Positions 27,390 through 36,953 of a DNA stretch of 64,000 nucleotides are shown here, one piece after another (position 1 is the first letter of the stretch; every line of letters starts with the position of its first letter). Where the stretch lies: positions 312,501 through 376,500 of the forward strand of contig NZ_JALKBG010000008.1 in assembly GCF_023016155.1 (NCBI RefSeq), read 5' to 3'. This stretch comes from Aliiroseovarius sp. F20344 (GTDB taxonomy: Bacteria; Pseudomonadota; Alphaproteobacteria; Rhodobacterales; Rhodobacteraceae). Below the pieces are notes generated by a model. It was not told where the DNA came from and ran no database searches. It was given only the letters and a program-made list of their open reading frames with translations. Both the position numbers and the translations under genes were made by a program.

Positions 27390-28376
27390 TTATTCAAATG
27401 CGTTTGCCCAGCAGGGTAGTGTATCCCCCTCCGCAGGGCTAGCCGCATAGACGCCGCGTGCAATGGCGCGCGCAAGGCAGGTGGCGGCGGCATGGCCCAA
27501 TCGAAGTGCGTCAAACCCCGGATCAGGCAGAGGTTTCGCGCCCGTCGCCGCAACAAAGATCAGATCGCCATCAAACGGAGTGTGGCTGGGATGGATGGCG
27601 CGGGCCATGCCGTCATGTGCCGCTGTGGCCAATCGGGTTGCCTGTGCCTGCGTAAGGTCCGCATCGGTGGCGATGATTGCGATCGTGGTGTTTTCACCAA
27701 GGCGCGCTTCGGGGCGGGGCTCTTGGGTTGGATCATGATTGCCCATGCCGTGGCCGCCGAATTCACCGTTCATTTCCCATGGGGCGGCCCAGAACTCTGG
27801 CCCGTCGCCCATGGTGACAGAACCCAAGGAGTTTACGGCAACCAGCGCCCCCACGGTGATGCCGCAGTCTAGCACAAGCGACGCCGATCCAAGCCCGCCT
27901 TTCAGATTGGCCGTGGTAGACCCGCAGCCCGCCCCCACGCTGCCAAGCGGGAATGAAGTATCCGCCGCCGCAAGCGCCACGCGGCCCAGGGCCTTGTACG
28001 GGTTCTCGGCCCAGCCCTTATCCCCGCCGTTCAGCAGATCAAACAGGATCGCGCCGGGCACGATTGGCACGCGTTGGTCACCGACTTGGAACCCGCGACC
28101 CTCAGCACGAAGCGCATCCGCCACGCCCGAGGCTGCATCCAATCCAAAGGCTGACCCACCTGACAACACCAGCGCATCCACCTGTTGCACCAGTTTGTCG
28201 GGGGCCAGAAGGTCGGTTTCACGCGTGCCGGGTGCGCCGCCCATGACATGCACAGCAGTGGTGAAGGGCGCATCGCCAACCAGAACTGTTGCCCCGGTTT
28301 TGATGGTGTGATCTTCCGCGTTGCCGACACGCAGCCCTGCCACATCGGTGATCAGATTGTTTGCGCCGGGTTTCAT
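27390..28376 (-). CDS. P1-family (DmpA/NylC-like) N-terminal nucleophile hydrolase
   Basis: 328 residues from ATG 28376, whose A is the last base of the SDR stop (TGATG). Features of family S58/P1: ITDVAGLRVGNAED at the N terminus, LVLSGGSAFGLDAASGV, and the self-cleavage region GENTTIAIIATDADLT, where in NylC cleavage between Asn and Thr creates the Thr nucleophile. DmpA-type enzymes release N-terminal amino acids or beta-peptides; NylC-type ones open aminohexanoate oligomers. It is translationally coupled to an SDR and lies downstream of a peptide-type ABC importer, so the substrate is likely an imported amide or peptide. Confidence 0.88.
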   Translation of the reverse strand: MKPGANNLITDVAGLRVGNAEDHTIKTGATVLVGDAPFTTAVHVMGGAPGTRETDLLAPDKLVQQVDALVLSGGSAFGLDAASGVADALRAEGRGFQVGDQRVPIVPGAILFDLLNGGDKGWAENPYKALGRVALAAADTSFPLGSVGAGCGSTTANLKGGLGSASLVLDCGITVGALVAVNSLGSVTMGDGPEFWAAPWEMNGEFGGHGMGNHDPTQEPRPEARLGENTTIAIIATDADLTQAQATRLATAAHDGMARAIHPSHTPFDGDLIFVAATGAKPLPDPGFDALRLGHAAATCLARAIARGVYAASPAEGDTLPCWANAFE

Positions 28377-29116
28377 CAGATGCACCGTCCGCCATCAACT
28401 TCCATGGCAACGCCCGTGACCATGCTGGCTTCGTCTGAGCACAAGAAACAAGCTGCATTCCCCATGTCTTCCGGGGTCGAGAAGCGGCCGATGGGAATGG
28501 TCGAGACGAACTTTGCACGCATCTCGGGCGTGTCTTCACCCATGAAACTGGACAGAAGCGGCGTTTCACCGGCAACCGGACAGATCGCATTCACGCGCAC
28601 CCCATGCGGGGCCAGTTCGACCGCCATGGCTTTGGTTGCCGTGATCATCCAACCCTTAGAGGCATTATACCAATTCAGGTTCGGGCGCGGACTTAACCCA
28701 GCAGTTGAGGCGACGTTCAAGACCGCGCCTTTGCCCGCGGCTTTCATCCACGGAACGAAATAGCGCGCGGTCAGGTAAACAGATTTGGCATTCACCGCCA
28801 AAACGCGGTCGAATTCGCCTTCGTCAACCTCTTCCATCGGCTTGGGCAGATGGGTAATGCCCGCGTTGTTCACCACGATGTCTACATGGCCCCAAAGCTC
28901 ATGCGCGGCGCGCGCCATCTGGGCCACGCTGTCACTTGATGACACATCAACATGATGGGCTGTGCCGCCGACTTCATCTGCGACCTCGCGTGCCAGTTCG
29001 TCGTTCAGATCAGCCACCAGAACCCGTGCCCCTTCGGCTGCGAATTTGCGCACGATGCCCGCGCCAAAACCCGAGGCCCCGCCGGTTACAATCGCTGTTT
29101 TGTCCCGAAGCCGCAT
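28376..29116 (-). CDS. short-chain dehydrogenase/reductase
   Basis: 246 residues from MRLRDKTAIV (GGGAGAG upstream); an earlier in-frame start at 29164 has no such site. Classic SDR signature: TGGASGFGAGI for NAD(P), NNAG, catalytic Tyr and Lys in WYNASKGW, and the C-terminal GVAMEVDGGRCI. An Asp-bearing VLVADLND after strand 2 suggests NAD preference. The closest families are FabG-like and glucose-1-dehydrogenase-like oxidoreductases; the substrate is unknown. Coupled to the P1 hydrolase. Confidence 0.9.
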   Translation of the reverse strand: MRLRDKTAIVTGGASGFGAGIVRKFAAEGARVLVADLNDELAREVADEVGGTAHHVDVSSSDSVAQMARAAHELWGHVDIVVNNAGITHLPKPMEEVDEGEFDRVLAVNAKSVYLTARYFVPWMKAAGKGAVLNVASTAGLSPRPNLNWYNASKGWMITATKAMAVELAPHGVRVNAICPVAGETPLLSSFMGEDTPEMRAKFVSTIPIGRFSTPEDMGNAACFLCSDEASMVTGVAMEVDGGRCI

Positions 29117-29181
29117 CACACTCTCCCTATGATCATCGGATTGTCTGAGGCAGCTTGCGCCCATTCTTCAACCCGTGCAAG

Positions 29182-30339
29182 TCACCCGCGTCCAACCTGC
29201 CAATTCGTCGCGGACAGGCTGGCAAATCGTCCAAAGCGTGCAAGCTCCGCATCAAGTTTTTTGTGGCGTACAGGTCCCCAACGCACGCCCGGTTCCGGCC
29301 AAAAGCCGATTACGGACAACGCGCCTGTTTTCCGGTCGGCCTTAAGCTCGATCCGTCCGACGAAACGATCGCCTTCCAAAAGCGGATAGACGTAATACCC
29401 CCAGCGCCTTTTGTCTTTCGGTACGAACATTTCATTGCGGTAGTCAAAGCCAAACAGCTTCTCAAGCCGTGCGCGATCACGGATCGCCGGATCAAACGGG
29501 TTCAGGATACGCAGCCGCGTGGTGGGGGCGGGCGTGTTTGCCAATCTCTGCTCGACATCTGCAGGGGCGTGGGCCAAGTAGCTGCCACCGTCGGCTGTCT
29601 CAATTTCAACGGGTATCAACTTGGCTGCGCTGCACCAGGCTTTCGCCTCTCGTGCTGTCATCGCATCCCAGAACCGCCCGACCTCACCGGTAGTTGCAAA
29701 AGACAAGCGATCAATTGCGTTTTCGCATAGCCAGTGGACGGCATACTCATCAGGAACTGGATCATGGGTTGGAAACACCCGATCGCCCAGATCATAGAAC
29801 TTCACAAAATTCTCGCGGTGACAGGTGGCAAGATCACCTGCATACCACATCTGATCCAACGCTTTTTTGTGCGGGGGGCGTGCCCACATCTCGCGCTTTT
29901 CAACCTTGGTGTCGAAGGCGTGTGTGGATAGCGCGCCCTCGGCTTCGATACGGGCGCGGATCGTGGCGATCTGTTCTTGTGCCAGTCCGGACTGATACCA
30001 TTCGGACCGACCGGCATAGGCGCCAAGCCGGTCAAACTGCCGCCTCCAATAAGGCAACACGCGCATGTCGATCAGGCTGGCGTCATGGGTGAAATGTTCA
30101 AATATTTCCCGCGCGCGCAGCCGTTTCCAGATCTCGCTTTCACGGATGTTCTGATTGCGGGTCCACAGAATGTGATTGTGAGCACGGGTCACATTTCGGA
30201 TCGTGTCGATTTGCACGAAGCCCAACCGCCAGATCATCTCTTGCAAATCGACTGGTCCGGTGGGGGTGTTGGACAAAAGATTGGTCCAAAGCCACAGGTG
30301 GCGCGCCTGTCGATTGGTAAGACGAAGGGGGGTGGTCAT
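29182..30339 (-). CDS. YcaQ-family winged-helix DNA glycosylase (HTH_42)
   Basis: 385 residues. Typical segments are LGFVQIDTIRNVTRAHNHIL, with the Q-x-D motif reported as catalytic in YcaQ, FEHFTHDASLIDMRVLPYW and a C-terminal WGYYVYPLLEGDRFVGRIELK. Members unhook interstrand crosslinks and excise alkylated bases. The gene starts 3 bp after the aldehyde dehydrogenase stop, a spacing that implies cotranscription with the transporter/catabolic genes, which is an unexpected companion for a repair enzyme. Confidence 0.88.
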   Translation of the reverse strand: MTTPLRLTNRQARHLWLWTNLLSNTPTGPVDLQEMIWRLGFVQIDTIRNVTRAHNHILWTRNQNIRESEIWKRLRAREIFEHFTHDASLIDMRVLPYWRRQFDRLGAYAGRSEWYQSGLAQEQIATIRARIEAEGALSTHAFDTKVEKREMWARPPHKKALDQMWYAGDLATCHRENFVKFYDLGDRVFPTHDPVPDEYAVHWLCENAIDRLSFATTGEVGRFWDAMTAREAKAWCSAAKLIPVEIETADGGSYLAHAPADVEQRLANTPAPTTRLRILNPFDPAIRDRARLEKLFGFDYRNEMFVPKDKRRWGYYVYPLLEGDRFVGRIELKADRKTGALSVIGFWPEPGVRWGPVRHKKLDAELARFGRFASLSATNWQVGRG

Positions 30340-30342
30340 GAT

Positions 30343-31782
30343 TTATCCGTGTCGCGCCGCGATGGTTTTTAGCTGTGAGAAACCGTAGAGCGCCTCGAAC
30401 CCTTTTTCGCGGCCGTGGCCGGATTTCCCAACTCCGCCGAAAGGCAGTTCAACGCCACCGCCTGCACCGTAATTATTGATGAAAATCTGCCCCGCGCGCA
30501 GCCGTTTGGCCAGCCGCATCTGGCGCGCGCCATCGGCGGTCCAGATGCTGGCAACCAGCCCGTAATCCGTGGCGTTGGCGATCTGGACGGCCTCGTCTTC
30601 GGTGTCAAAAGGAATGACAACCTGAACTGGCCCAAAGACCTCATCTCGCGCGAGCGGGTGGTCGGGTGGCACATCGGCGAAAAGCGTCGGGGCCACGTAG
30701 TGCCCGCCTTCTGTTGCGTCAGTGACTTGACCGCGCCCGGCAGTTTTCAGATCCGCACCCTGTGCGAGGAAGCTCTCTACGATCTCCTTTTGGCGAGCCG
30801 AAATAAGCGGCCCAACATTCAAATCCGCATCTGCTGGCCCCACGCGCAACGCGTCGTAAGCCGTGCCCATTCGCGCAACCACGTCGTCATAGACACCCCG
30901 CTGAACAAGGATACGCGAACTGGCCGAGCAGGTCTGTCCCGCGTTTTGGATGCAAGCACCAACAAGAAAGCGAAGGGCTGCGTCCAGATCGGCGTCGTCA
31001 AAAACCAGCTGAGGCGACTTGCCGCCCAGTTCCAGCGTGACAGGCACCACGTTTTTAGCCGCAGCGGACTGCACCAGGCCGCCTACAGGAACCGATCCGG
31101 TGAAGCTGATGTGATCCACGTCTGGATGGGCGGATAGCGCTGCGCCCGTTTCCTCGCCCAATCCGGTCACTACGTTCAAGGCGCCTGCGGGCAGCCCTGC
31201 TTCTTCGGCGATACGCGCGAAGGCAAGCGCGGTCAGGCAGGCTTCTTCGGCGGGTTTCAACACGCACGCATTGCCCATTGCAAGCGCCGCGCCAACCGAA
31301 CGCCCAATGATTTGCATCGGATAATTCCAAGGCACGATATGCCCGGTCACGCCGTGCGGTTCACGCAACGTGTAAACGGTATATCCGTCCAGATAGGGGA
31401 TGGTTTCGCCCATCACCTTGTCGGCAGCGCCGCCGTAGAACTCCATGTACCGGGCGAGCGCCACTGCATCGTTGCGCGCCTGCGTCAGGGGCTTGCCCAC
31501 GTCGCGCGCCTCAAGCTGGGTCAGTGCGTCGATCCGGGTTTCAACCAGTTGGCCGATCCGGGTCAGGATGCGCCCGCGTTCGGTGGCGGTCATCCGGCCC
31601 CAGTCGCCATCTAGCGCGGCACGGGCAGAGGCTACGGCGTTATCAATATCCTGTACGCTGCCGCGCCCGATTTGGGCGAACACCTGTCCGGTCGAAGGGT
31701 CTTCGACGTCGATCGTTTGGCCAGCTTTCTGCCAGATGCCACCAAGCAGGATTTCGGTCGGGTCAAACCAAAGAGCGTCCAT
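30343..31782 (-). CDS. NAD-dependent aldehyde dehydrogenase
   Basis: 479 residues. GHIVPWNYPMQI, intact VLKPAEEAC, ELGGKSPQLVFDDADLD (Glu) and QNAGQTCSASSR (Cys) mark an active class 1/2-like ALDH. It resembles betaine/gamma-aminobutyraldehyde-type enzymes by its GGKSPQ and AGQTCSA motifs, but the substrate cannot be fixed. It starts directly after the stop of the double ATPase gene and precedes ycaQ by 3 bp, so it is in the ABC operon. Confidence 0.92.
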   Translation of the reverse strand: MDALWFDPTEILLGGIWQKAGQTIDVEDPSTGQVFAQIGRGSVQDIDNAVASARAALDGDWGRMTATERGRILTRIGQLVETRIDALTQLEARDVGKPLTQARNDAVALARYMEFYGGAADKVMGETIPYLDGYTVYTLREPHGVTGHIVPWNYPMQIIGRSVGAALAMGNACVLKPAEEACLTALAFARIAEEAGLPAGALNVVTGLGEETGAALSAHPDVDHISFTGSVPVGGLVQSAAAKNVVPVTLELGGKSPQLVFDDADLDAALRFLVGACIQNAGQTCSASSRILVQRGVYDDVVARMGTAYDALRVGPADADLNVGPLISARQKEIVESFLAQGADLKTAGRGQVTDATEGGHYVAPTLFADVPPDHPLARDEVFGPVQVVIPFDTEDEAVQIANATDYGLVASIWTADGARQMRLAKRLRAGQIFINNYGAGGGVELPFGGVGKSGHGREKGFEALYGFSQLKTIAARHG

Positions 31783-33360
31783 TTATGCCTCCTTCCACGC
31801 GGGCGGAATGCGGGGCGCCGCGTTGATCAGTTCTTTTGTGTAGTCCTGCGAGGGCGCCGTAAAGACGGCCTCGGTTATGCCTTCTTCGACGATTTCGCCT
31901 GATTGCATCACCAGGACGCGATCGGTGATAGAGCGCACGACGCCGAGGTCATGGCTGATGAACAGATAGGCCAAGCCGTGCTTTGCCTGAAGGTCCGCCA
32001 ACAGGTCCAGAATGTCAGCACGGATTGAAACATCCAGTGCCGAGACCGCTTCGTCCAACACGATCAGCTCGGGCCGCAGGATGAGCGCACGTGCGATGGC
32101 GATGCGCTGACGTTGACCGCCTGAAAACTCGTGCGGATAACGGGTCATGGCTTCTTCGCTCAAGCCAACCTCGGCCAAAGCTTGTCGCACTCGATCCTGC
32201 CAATCATCGGGTCGATTGCTCAGCAGGTGGAATGGTTCTGCGACCAGTTTTTCCACAGTCCAACGCGGATTAAAGCTGCCATAAGGGTCTTGGAAAACGA
32301 CCTGTAGCCCGGCGCGGCGGGCTGGGTTCATATCAGGCGAAATGGGCTGGCCGTTCAAAAGGATCTCGCCCGCTTGCAGCGGTTCCAAACCAAGAATCGC
32401 GCGCGACAGGGTCGATTTTCCACAGCCACTTTCGCCCACCAACCCAAGGCTTTCCCCACGGTTCAGCGTAAAGCTGACCCCGTTCACGGCGCGAAATTGC
32501 GGGGCGGGGCCAAAGATGCGAGTTCGGGGCAAGGCATAGTCACGCACGGCGTTGCGAACTTCAAGTAGCGGCGCTTCCGCTGCGGTCGTTTGCCCGTCTG
32601 GCTGGTGTTCGGACGCTTCAAGCAACTGCCGGGTATACGGATGGGACATGGTGCGAAAGAGCGTTTCGGTCTCGCCCTGTTCGACCACATATCCTTTGCG
32701 CATGACCGCCACGTGATCCGCCATACCTGCCACCACGGCCAGATCATGGGTGATCAGCAGAAGCCCCATATTCTCTTCCGCGACCAGTTCTTTCAACAGA
32801 TCGAGGATCTGCGCTTGCGTGGTCACATCCAGCGCAGTGGTCGGTTCATCCGCGATCAAAAGGTCCGGATGCAGCGCGATGGCCATAGCGATACAGACGC
32901 GCTGGCGCTGACCACCCGACAGCTCGTGTGGGTAGCGGTCCAGCGGGAAGCGGTCTTGTGGCAGGCCTACGCGGGCCAATTTTTCCGCCGCGATGCGCAA
33001 GGCCTCGGTGCGGGACGTGTCTGTATGGATCAGAAGGGTTTCTGCCACCTGATCCCCGATGGTCTTCACCGGGTTCAAGGCCGTCATTGGTTCTTGAAAG
33101 ATCATCGAGATGCGCTGGCCGCGGATATCACACATCGCGTCTTCTGATAGGGTTGAGAGATCCTGATCATCCAGCAAGAGCTGCCCGGAGGCCTCGGACC
33201 CACGTGGCAAAAGCCCCATCAAGGCCAAAGCTGTCATCGATTTGCCCGACCCGCTTTCGCCGACCAGCCCGACCACTTGGCCGGGCGCAATGGACAGGTC
33301 CACGTCATGCAGGATAGGCGTGTCATGGATGGACAGAGAGAGGTTGCGGATTTCGATCAT
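31783..33360 (-). CDS. dipeptide/oligopeptide-type ABC transporter, fused double ATPase (DppD-DppF)
   Basis: 525 residues with two full ABC domains. First: [32 protein letters not shown]. Second: [32 protein letters not shown]. The proline-rich peptide-transporter motif follows each domain ([28 protein letters not shown]). Fusions of this type serve GsiA/YejF-like importers of peptides, glutathione or related compounds. Overlaps the permease gene by 4 bp. Confidence 0.95.
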   Translation of the reverse strand: MIEIRNLSLSIHDTPILHDVDLSIAPGQVVGLVGESGSGKSMTALALMGLLPRGSEASGQLLLDDQDLSTLSEDAMCDIRGQRISMIFQEPMTALNPVKTIGDQVAETLLIHTDTSRTEALRIAAEKLARVGLPQDRFPLDRYPHELSGGQRQRVCIAMAIALHPDLLIADEPTTALDVTTQAQILDLLKELVAEENMGLLLITHDLAVVAGMADHVAVMRKGYVVEQGETETLFRTMSHPYTRQLLEASEHQPDGQTTAAEAPLLEVRNAVRDYALPRTRIFGPAPQFRAVNGVSFTLNRGESLGLVGESGCGKSTLSRAILGLEPLQAGEILLNGQPISPDMNPARRAGLQVVFQDPYGSFNPRWTVEKLVAEPFHLLSNRPDDWQDRVRQALAEVGLSEEAMTRYPHEFSGGQRQRIAIARALILRPELIVLDEAVSALDVSIRADILDLLADLQAKHGLAYLFISHDLGVVRSITDRVLVMQSGEIVEEGITEAVFTAPSQDYTKELINAAPRIPPAWKEA

Positions 33361-34181
33361 TCGCGCGCCCTCCGGATCCTTGGGTCCAGCAGGTCACGCA
33401 GCCCGTCGCCCATCAGGTTCAAGCCCAGCACCATGGCGACAATCGCCAACCCCGGCGCGATGGCAAGGCGGGGCGTGGTGTAGATCATGGTCTGCGCATC
33501 AGCGAGCATCCGACCCCAGCTGGCGGTGGGCGGTTGCGCGCCAAGACCCACATAACTCAGCCCGGCTTCGGCCAAAATGCCCAGCGAGAACTGGATGGTG
33601 CCTTGCACAATCAGCAGGTTGGCGATGTTGGGAAGGATGTGTTCAATACTGATCCGAGCTTTGCCTTTCCCAGCGACTCGCGCGGCCATGATGAACTCGC
33701 GCGTCCAGATGGTCAGCGCCCCGCCGCGTGCGACACGGGCGAAGACGGGAATGTTGAAGATACCGATGGCGATGATCGCATTGGTGGCTGAGGGCCCGAA
33801 AGTGGCCGTGATCAGGATCGCGATCACCAACGAGGGGAACGCGAAGATCAGGTCGTTGCCGCGCATAATCACCTCGTCCAGCCAGCCACCGCGATTGGCA
33901 GCAGCCATCAGGCCCAATGGCACGCCCGCGCCCATGCCGATGCCCACCGCCAAAACGGCGACGGCGATGGAAATCCGCCCGCCTTCCATCAGCATGGACA
34001 GAAGGTCGCGGCCGAAATGGTCCGTACCCAGAAGATACTCGGCCGAGGGTGGTTTGAGCTTGGCCGCGATGTTCAACGCAGTCACGTCATAGGGTGTCCA
34101 CAGGTACGAGATCAGAGCAGCTGCAAGCAACACAGCGCTAAGCGCGGCGCCGATCAGAAGCTGGGCAGGCAGGCGGGTCAT
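33357..34181 (-). CDS. dipeptide-type ABC transporter permease (DppC-like)
   Basis: 274 residues, about six helices. The N terminus resembles DppC (LGTDHFGRDLLSMLMEGGRISI) and the EAA loop reads ARVAGKGKARISIEHILPNI. It ends with DGLRDLLDPRIRR, the usual DppC ending. ATGA overlaps on both sides couple it to the DppB-like gene and the ATPase gene. Confidence 0.94.
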   Translation of the reverse strand: MTRLPAQLLIGAALSAVLLAAALISYLWTPYDVTALNIAAKLKPPSAEYLLGTDHFGRDLLSMLMEGGRISIAVAVLAVGIGMGAGVPLGLMAAANRGGWLDEVIMRGNDLIFAFPSLVIAILITATFGPSATNAIIAIGIFNIPVFARVARGGALTIWTREFIMAARVAGKGKARISIEHILPNIANLLIVQGTIQFSLGILAEAGLSYVGLGAQPPTASWGRMLADAQTMIYTTPRLAIAPGLAIVAMVLGLNLMGDGLRDLLDPRIRRARE

Positions 34182-35125
34182 GCGCGCCTCCTAAGCCGTG
34201 GATCCACAACCGCATAGGCGACATCAACAAGGAACGTCACAAGGATCACGGCGAAGACCAAAAGCATGACAACGCTTTCAACAACCACCAGATCGCGCTG
34301 GGTAATCGCTTGAAAGATCAGCCGTCCAAGACCCGGCAGGAAGAACACGTTTTCGATGATAATCGCACCCGCCAGAAGAAAGCTGAACTGCAGGCCAATG
34401 ATGGTCAGAACTGGGATGAAGGCGTTGCGCAACGCATGCCGCCTTGTGGCTTGCGCAACGCTTAGCCCTTTGGCGCGCGCAGTACGCATATAGTCTTGAT
34501 GCAATACGTCCAAAAGCGAAGACCGCATGACGCGGGCAAGGATAGAGGCTTGCGGCAAAGCCAGTGCGATGGCGGGCAGGGTCAGCGCTTTCATTCCGGG
34601 GCCAAAGCCTTGGTCCCAACCGGGAAATCCCCCAGCAGAAAACCAGCGAAGCTGCACGGCGAAGACCAAAACCAGAAGCATCGCGAACCAGAAATTGGGT
34701 ACCGCGATGCCGAGTTGTGTCACCCCCATGATGGTGTAATCCGATCCGGTTCCACGACGGCTGGCGGCGATCATGCCAACGGGAATGGCGATCAGCGTGG
34801 ACAAGACCAAGGCAAAAAGCGCCAAGGGCAGCGAGACTTGCAACCGCTCCAGAACCAGCTCGGCGACTGGCACTCGGTATGTATAGGAGATCCCGAAATC
34901 TCCAGAGATCAAACCACCGATCCAGTTTAGGTATCGCGTCACCAATGATCCGTTCAGCCCGAGCTCATCACGCAGTGCTGCGACGGTTTCTGGCTGTGCA
35001 TTCAGACCCAACATGAACGAGGCCGGATCGCCCGGAATAACCTCGATCATCGCGAAGATCACCAGCGAGGCGACAACAAGGCTTAGGCCAAGCGACAGGG
35101 CGCGGGTGATCAGGTATCGCAACAT
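34178..35125 (-). CDS. dipeptide-type ABC transporter permease (DppB-like)
   Basis: 315 residues, six helices. MLRYLITRALSLGLSLVVAS and FAMIEVIPGDPA are typical DppB N-terminal features; TARAKGLSVAQATRRHALRNA is the EAA loop, and DVAYAVVDPRLRRRA the end. It is the first gene of a seven-gene collinear set. No binding-protein gene lies upstream, because mipZ ends 57 bp away on the same strand. Confidence 0.94.
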   Translation of the reverse strand: MLRYLITRALSLGLSLVVASLVIFAMIEVIPGDPASFMLGLNAQPETVAALRDELGLNGSLVTRYLNWIGGLISGDFGISYTYRVPVAELVLERLQVSLPLALFALVLSTLIAIPVGMIAASRRGTGSDYTIMGVTQLGIAVPNFWFAMLLVLVFAVQLRWFSAGGFPGWDQGFGPGMKALTLPAIALALPQASILARVMRSSLLDVLHQDYMRTARAKGLSVAQATRRHALRNAFIPVLTIIGLQFSFLLAGAIIIENVFFLPGLGRLIFQAITQRDLVVVESVVMLLVFAVILVTFLVDVAYAVVDPRLRRRA

Positions 35126-35182
35126 AGGGCGAGCCTAGCTGCGACCAGCATGCGCGGAAAGGGAAAACACCACGGCTGGGTG

Positions 35183-36037
35183 TTAGATCTTCACCTCGAC
35201 CCCGGGCAGTTTCAGAGCCTTCATCAGATCGCGCAGCTCTTGGCGTGCTGCGACGTTCGAGATGTTCATCTGTCCCATGACGCCAATGTCGCGCAGGTCT
35301 AGAAGGGTCAGGCCGCGGGTGAAAAGCTCGCGGAAAATGACGCGCTCGTTGAAGCCTGGGGCGACGCGGAAACCGATGCGGCGCGACAGATCCTCGATCG
35401 CGTCCCCCATCTTTTTCTTGTTGTGCATCATTTGCGCGCCCAGTCGGTTGCGCACAACGATCCAGTCAACCGGTTTCAATCCAGCCTTTGCGCGCAGCTG
35501 GCGGGCGTTCCAAACCATCTCGGAATAGACAGAGGGCCCGGTCACCTTTCCCGTGGATGGGTCAATATGTGCCAGAAGGTCGAAATCAACAAAGCTGTCA
35601 TTCAGCGGCGTGATCAACGTATCGGCCAGCGAATGCGCCACTTGGCTGAGGCGTGTATGTGAGCCGGGGCAATCGATCAGGATAAAGTCCTGACTGTTTT
35701 CCAGCGATGCAATGGCCATGGCCAAGCGGCGATCATAAGGGTTTTCACCTTCTTTCAGATCAGCCGTGTCTACCTCGGGAAGGTCATGATATTCGGGGGT
35801 TGGCAGGTCGACCCCAGCACGTTCCATCGATACCTTTCGGTTCTCAATGAATCGGCCAAATGTCTTCTGACGTAAGTCCAGATCCAGAACGCCAACGCGG
35901 TGCCCCATGCGCGACAGAGACGTCGCCACGTGCATGGACATGGTTGATTTGCCTGCACCACCCTTTTCATTCCCGACAACAATTATATGCGCCACGCCTG
36001 TATCCCCAGTATCTTGAGCATTTTCTTCTTCCGGCAA
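35183..36037 (-). CDS. mipZ: division-plane positioning ATPase MipZ
   Basis: 284 residues. ParA/MinD-type ATPase with deviant Walker A NEKGGAGKST, VLDLDLRQKTFGRFIENR and FILIDCPGSHTRLSQVAHSLAD, the latter highly specific for MipZ. MipZ forms bipolar gradients that inhibit FtsZ assembly and place the division septum in alphaproteobacteria lacking Min. A 19-residue acidic N terminus precedes the fold, so a start nearer to VAHIIVVGNEKGG is possible. Divergent from the Lin0512 genes. Confidence 0.95.
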   Translation of the reverse strand: MPEEENAQDTGDTGVAHIIVVGNEKGGAGKSTMSMHVATSLSRMGHRVGVLDLDLRQKTFGRFIENRKVSMERAGVDLPTPEYHDLPEVDTADLKEGENPYDRRLAMAIASLENSQDFILIDCPGSHTRLSQVAHSLADTLITPLNDSFVDFDLLAHIDPSTGKVTGPSVYSEMVWNARQLRAKAGLKPVDWIVVRNRLGAQMMHNKKKMGDAIEDLSRRIGFRVAPGFNERVIFRELFTRGLTLLDLRDIGVMGQMNISNVAARQELRDLMKALKLPGVEVKI

Positions 36038-36162
36038 CTATATGTCGGTTCTACTGCCGGGGGAAGAGGGTGCAGATCCAATTTTGTCAACTGAATTTCA
36101 AAGCTGGCCCTATGATCGGCGGCGCCATGCGCTATGGCTTATGAAACCGGGAAGGAGCGACC

Positions 36163-36507
36163 ATGGAAAAGAAACGTGTACTTGTCGAATTCGGCATGGG
36201 TACCTCACTGCGCCGCGAGGACTACACCGAGGCCGCCGCCCGCGCGATCCGCGATGCGCTGTGGCATAACTCTGTCAATATGGCAGAGCTGTTTGGGTTC
36301 GAGAAAACCGATATGATCGTGGATGTCGAAGTGGCTGTTCAAAAGCCGGATCAGGTCGACACCAGTCAGTTGGCCAAGGATTTCCCGTATGGCAATATCT
36401 CTTTCGCGGTGAAACACGGCGGGTTGGATATTGAGAAGCCCCATGGTGGCACGACAGTGATCGCCAATGTCGCCATTGCCGTGTCGTTCATGATGGAGGC
36501 CGCGTGA
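36163..36507 (+). CDS. Lin0512 family protein (copy 1)
   Basis: 114 residues: EFGMGTSLRREDYTEAAARAI then VDVEVAVQKPDQVD and HGGTTVIANVAIAVSF. Matches the Lin0512 family, whose function is not established. AAGGAG precedes the ATG. It is coupled to a second member by TGATG. Confidence 0.85.
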   Translation: MEKKRVLVEFGMGTSLRREDYTEAAARAIRDALWHNSVNMAELFGFEKTDMIVDVEVAVQKPDQVDTSQLAKDFPYGNISFAVKHGGLDIEKPHGGTTVIANVAIAVSFMMEAA

Positions 36508-36872
36508 TGGGTGAAAAACGCATGATCCTTGAAATGGGAACGGGCAACGACCTTTATGGTGAGGACTACACCAAAGCGGCGTGCCGCGCGGTGCAGGATG
36601 CGCTGCATCATTCGTCGATTACCTTGTTTTCAACGCTGGGGTTGGATCACAAAGACATGCGCGTGTCTGTGACCATCGGCGTGGCAGAACCGGAAAAGCT
36701 GGACCTTGAAGTTGTGCGGGCCGAACTGCCCCGTGGCCGGGCCGAGGTGCGCGCGGTGAAGGGCGGCTTGAACACGGAAAGCGCCGGACAGGTCCATGTG
36801 GTGGCAACGGCTGCCATTGAAGCATGGTTGCCAGATCAAGCGGGGAAGTGGGTTGCAAGCATCGACGAATAG
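36507..36872 (+). CDS. Lin0512 family protein (copy 2)
   Basis: 121 residues from ATG 36507, overlapping the previous stop. EMGTGNDLYGEDYTKAACRAV aligns position by position with copy 1 (EFGMGTSLRREDYTEAAARAI), and ATAAIEAW with its end. The two subunits probably pair into one heteromer, an inference from the tight coupling and similar length. Confidence 0.85.
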   Translation: MGEKRMILEMGTGNDLYGEDYTKAACRAVQDALHHSSITLFSTLGLDHKDMRVSVTIGVAEPEKLDLEVVRAELPRGRAEVRAVKGGLNTESAGQVHVVATAAIEAWLPDQAGKWVASIDE

Positions 36873-36953
36873 ATTGTCGGATGTTCGGTTCGGTGTTAGA
36901 TCGGTACTAGCAGAACGCCGGGTTCACGGCGCTGTTTACCTGAAAGACTAACT

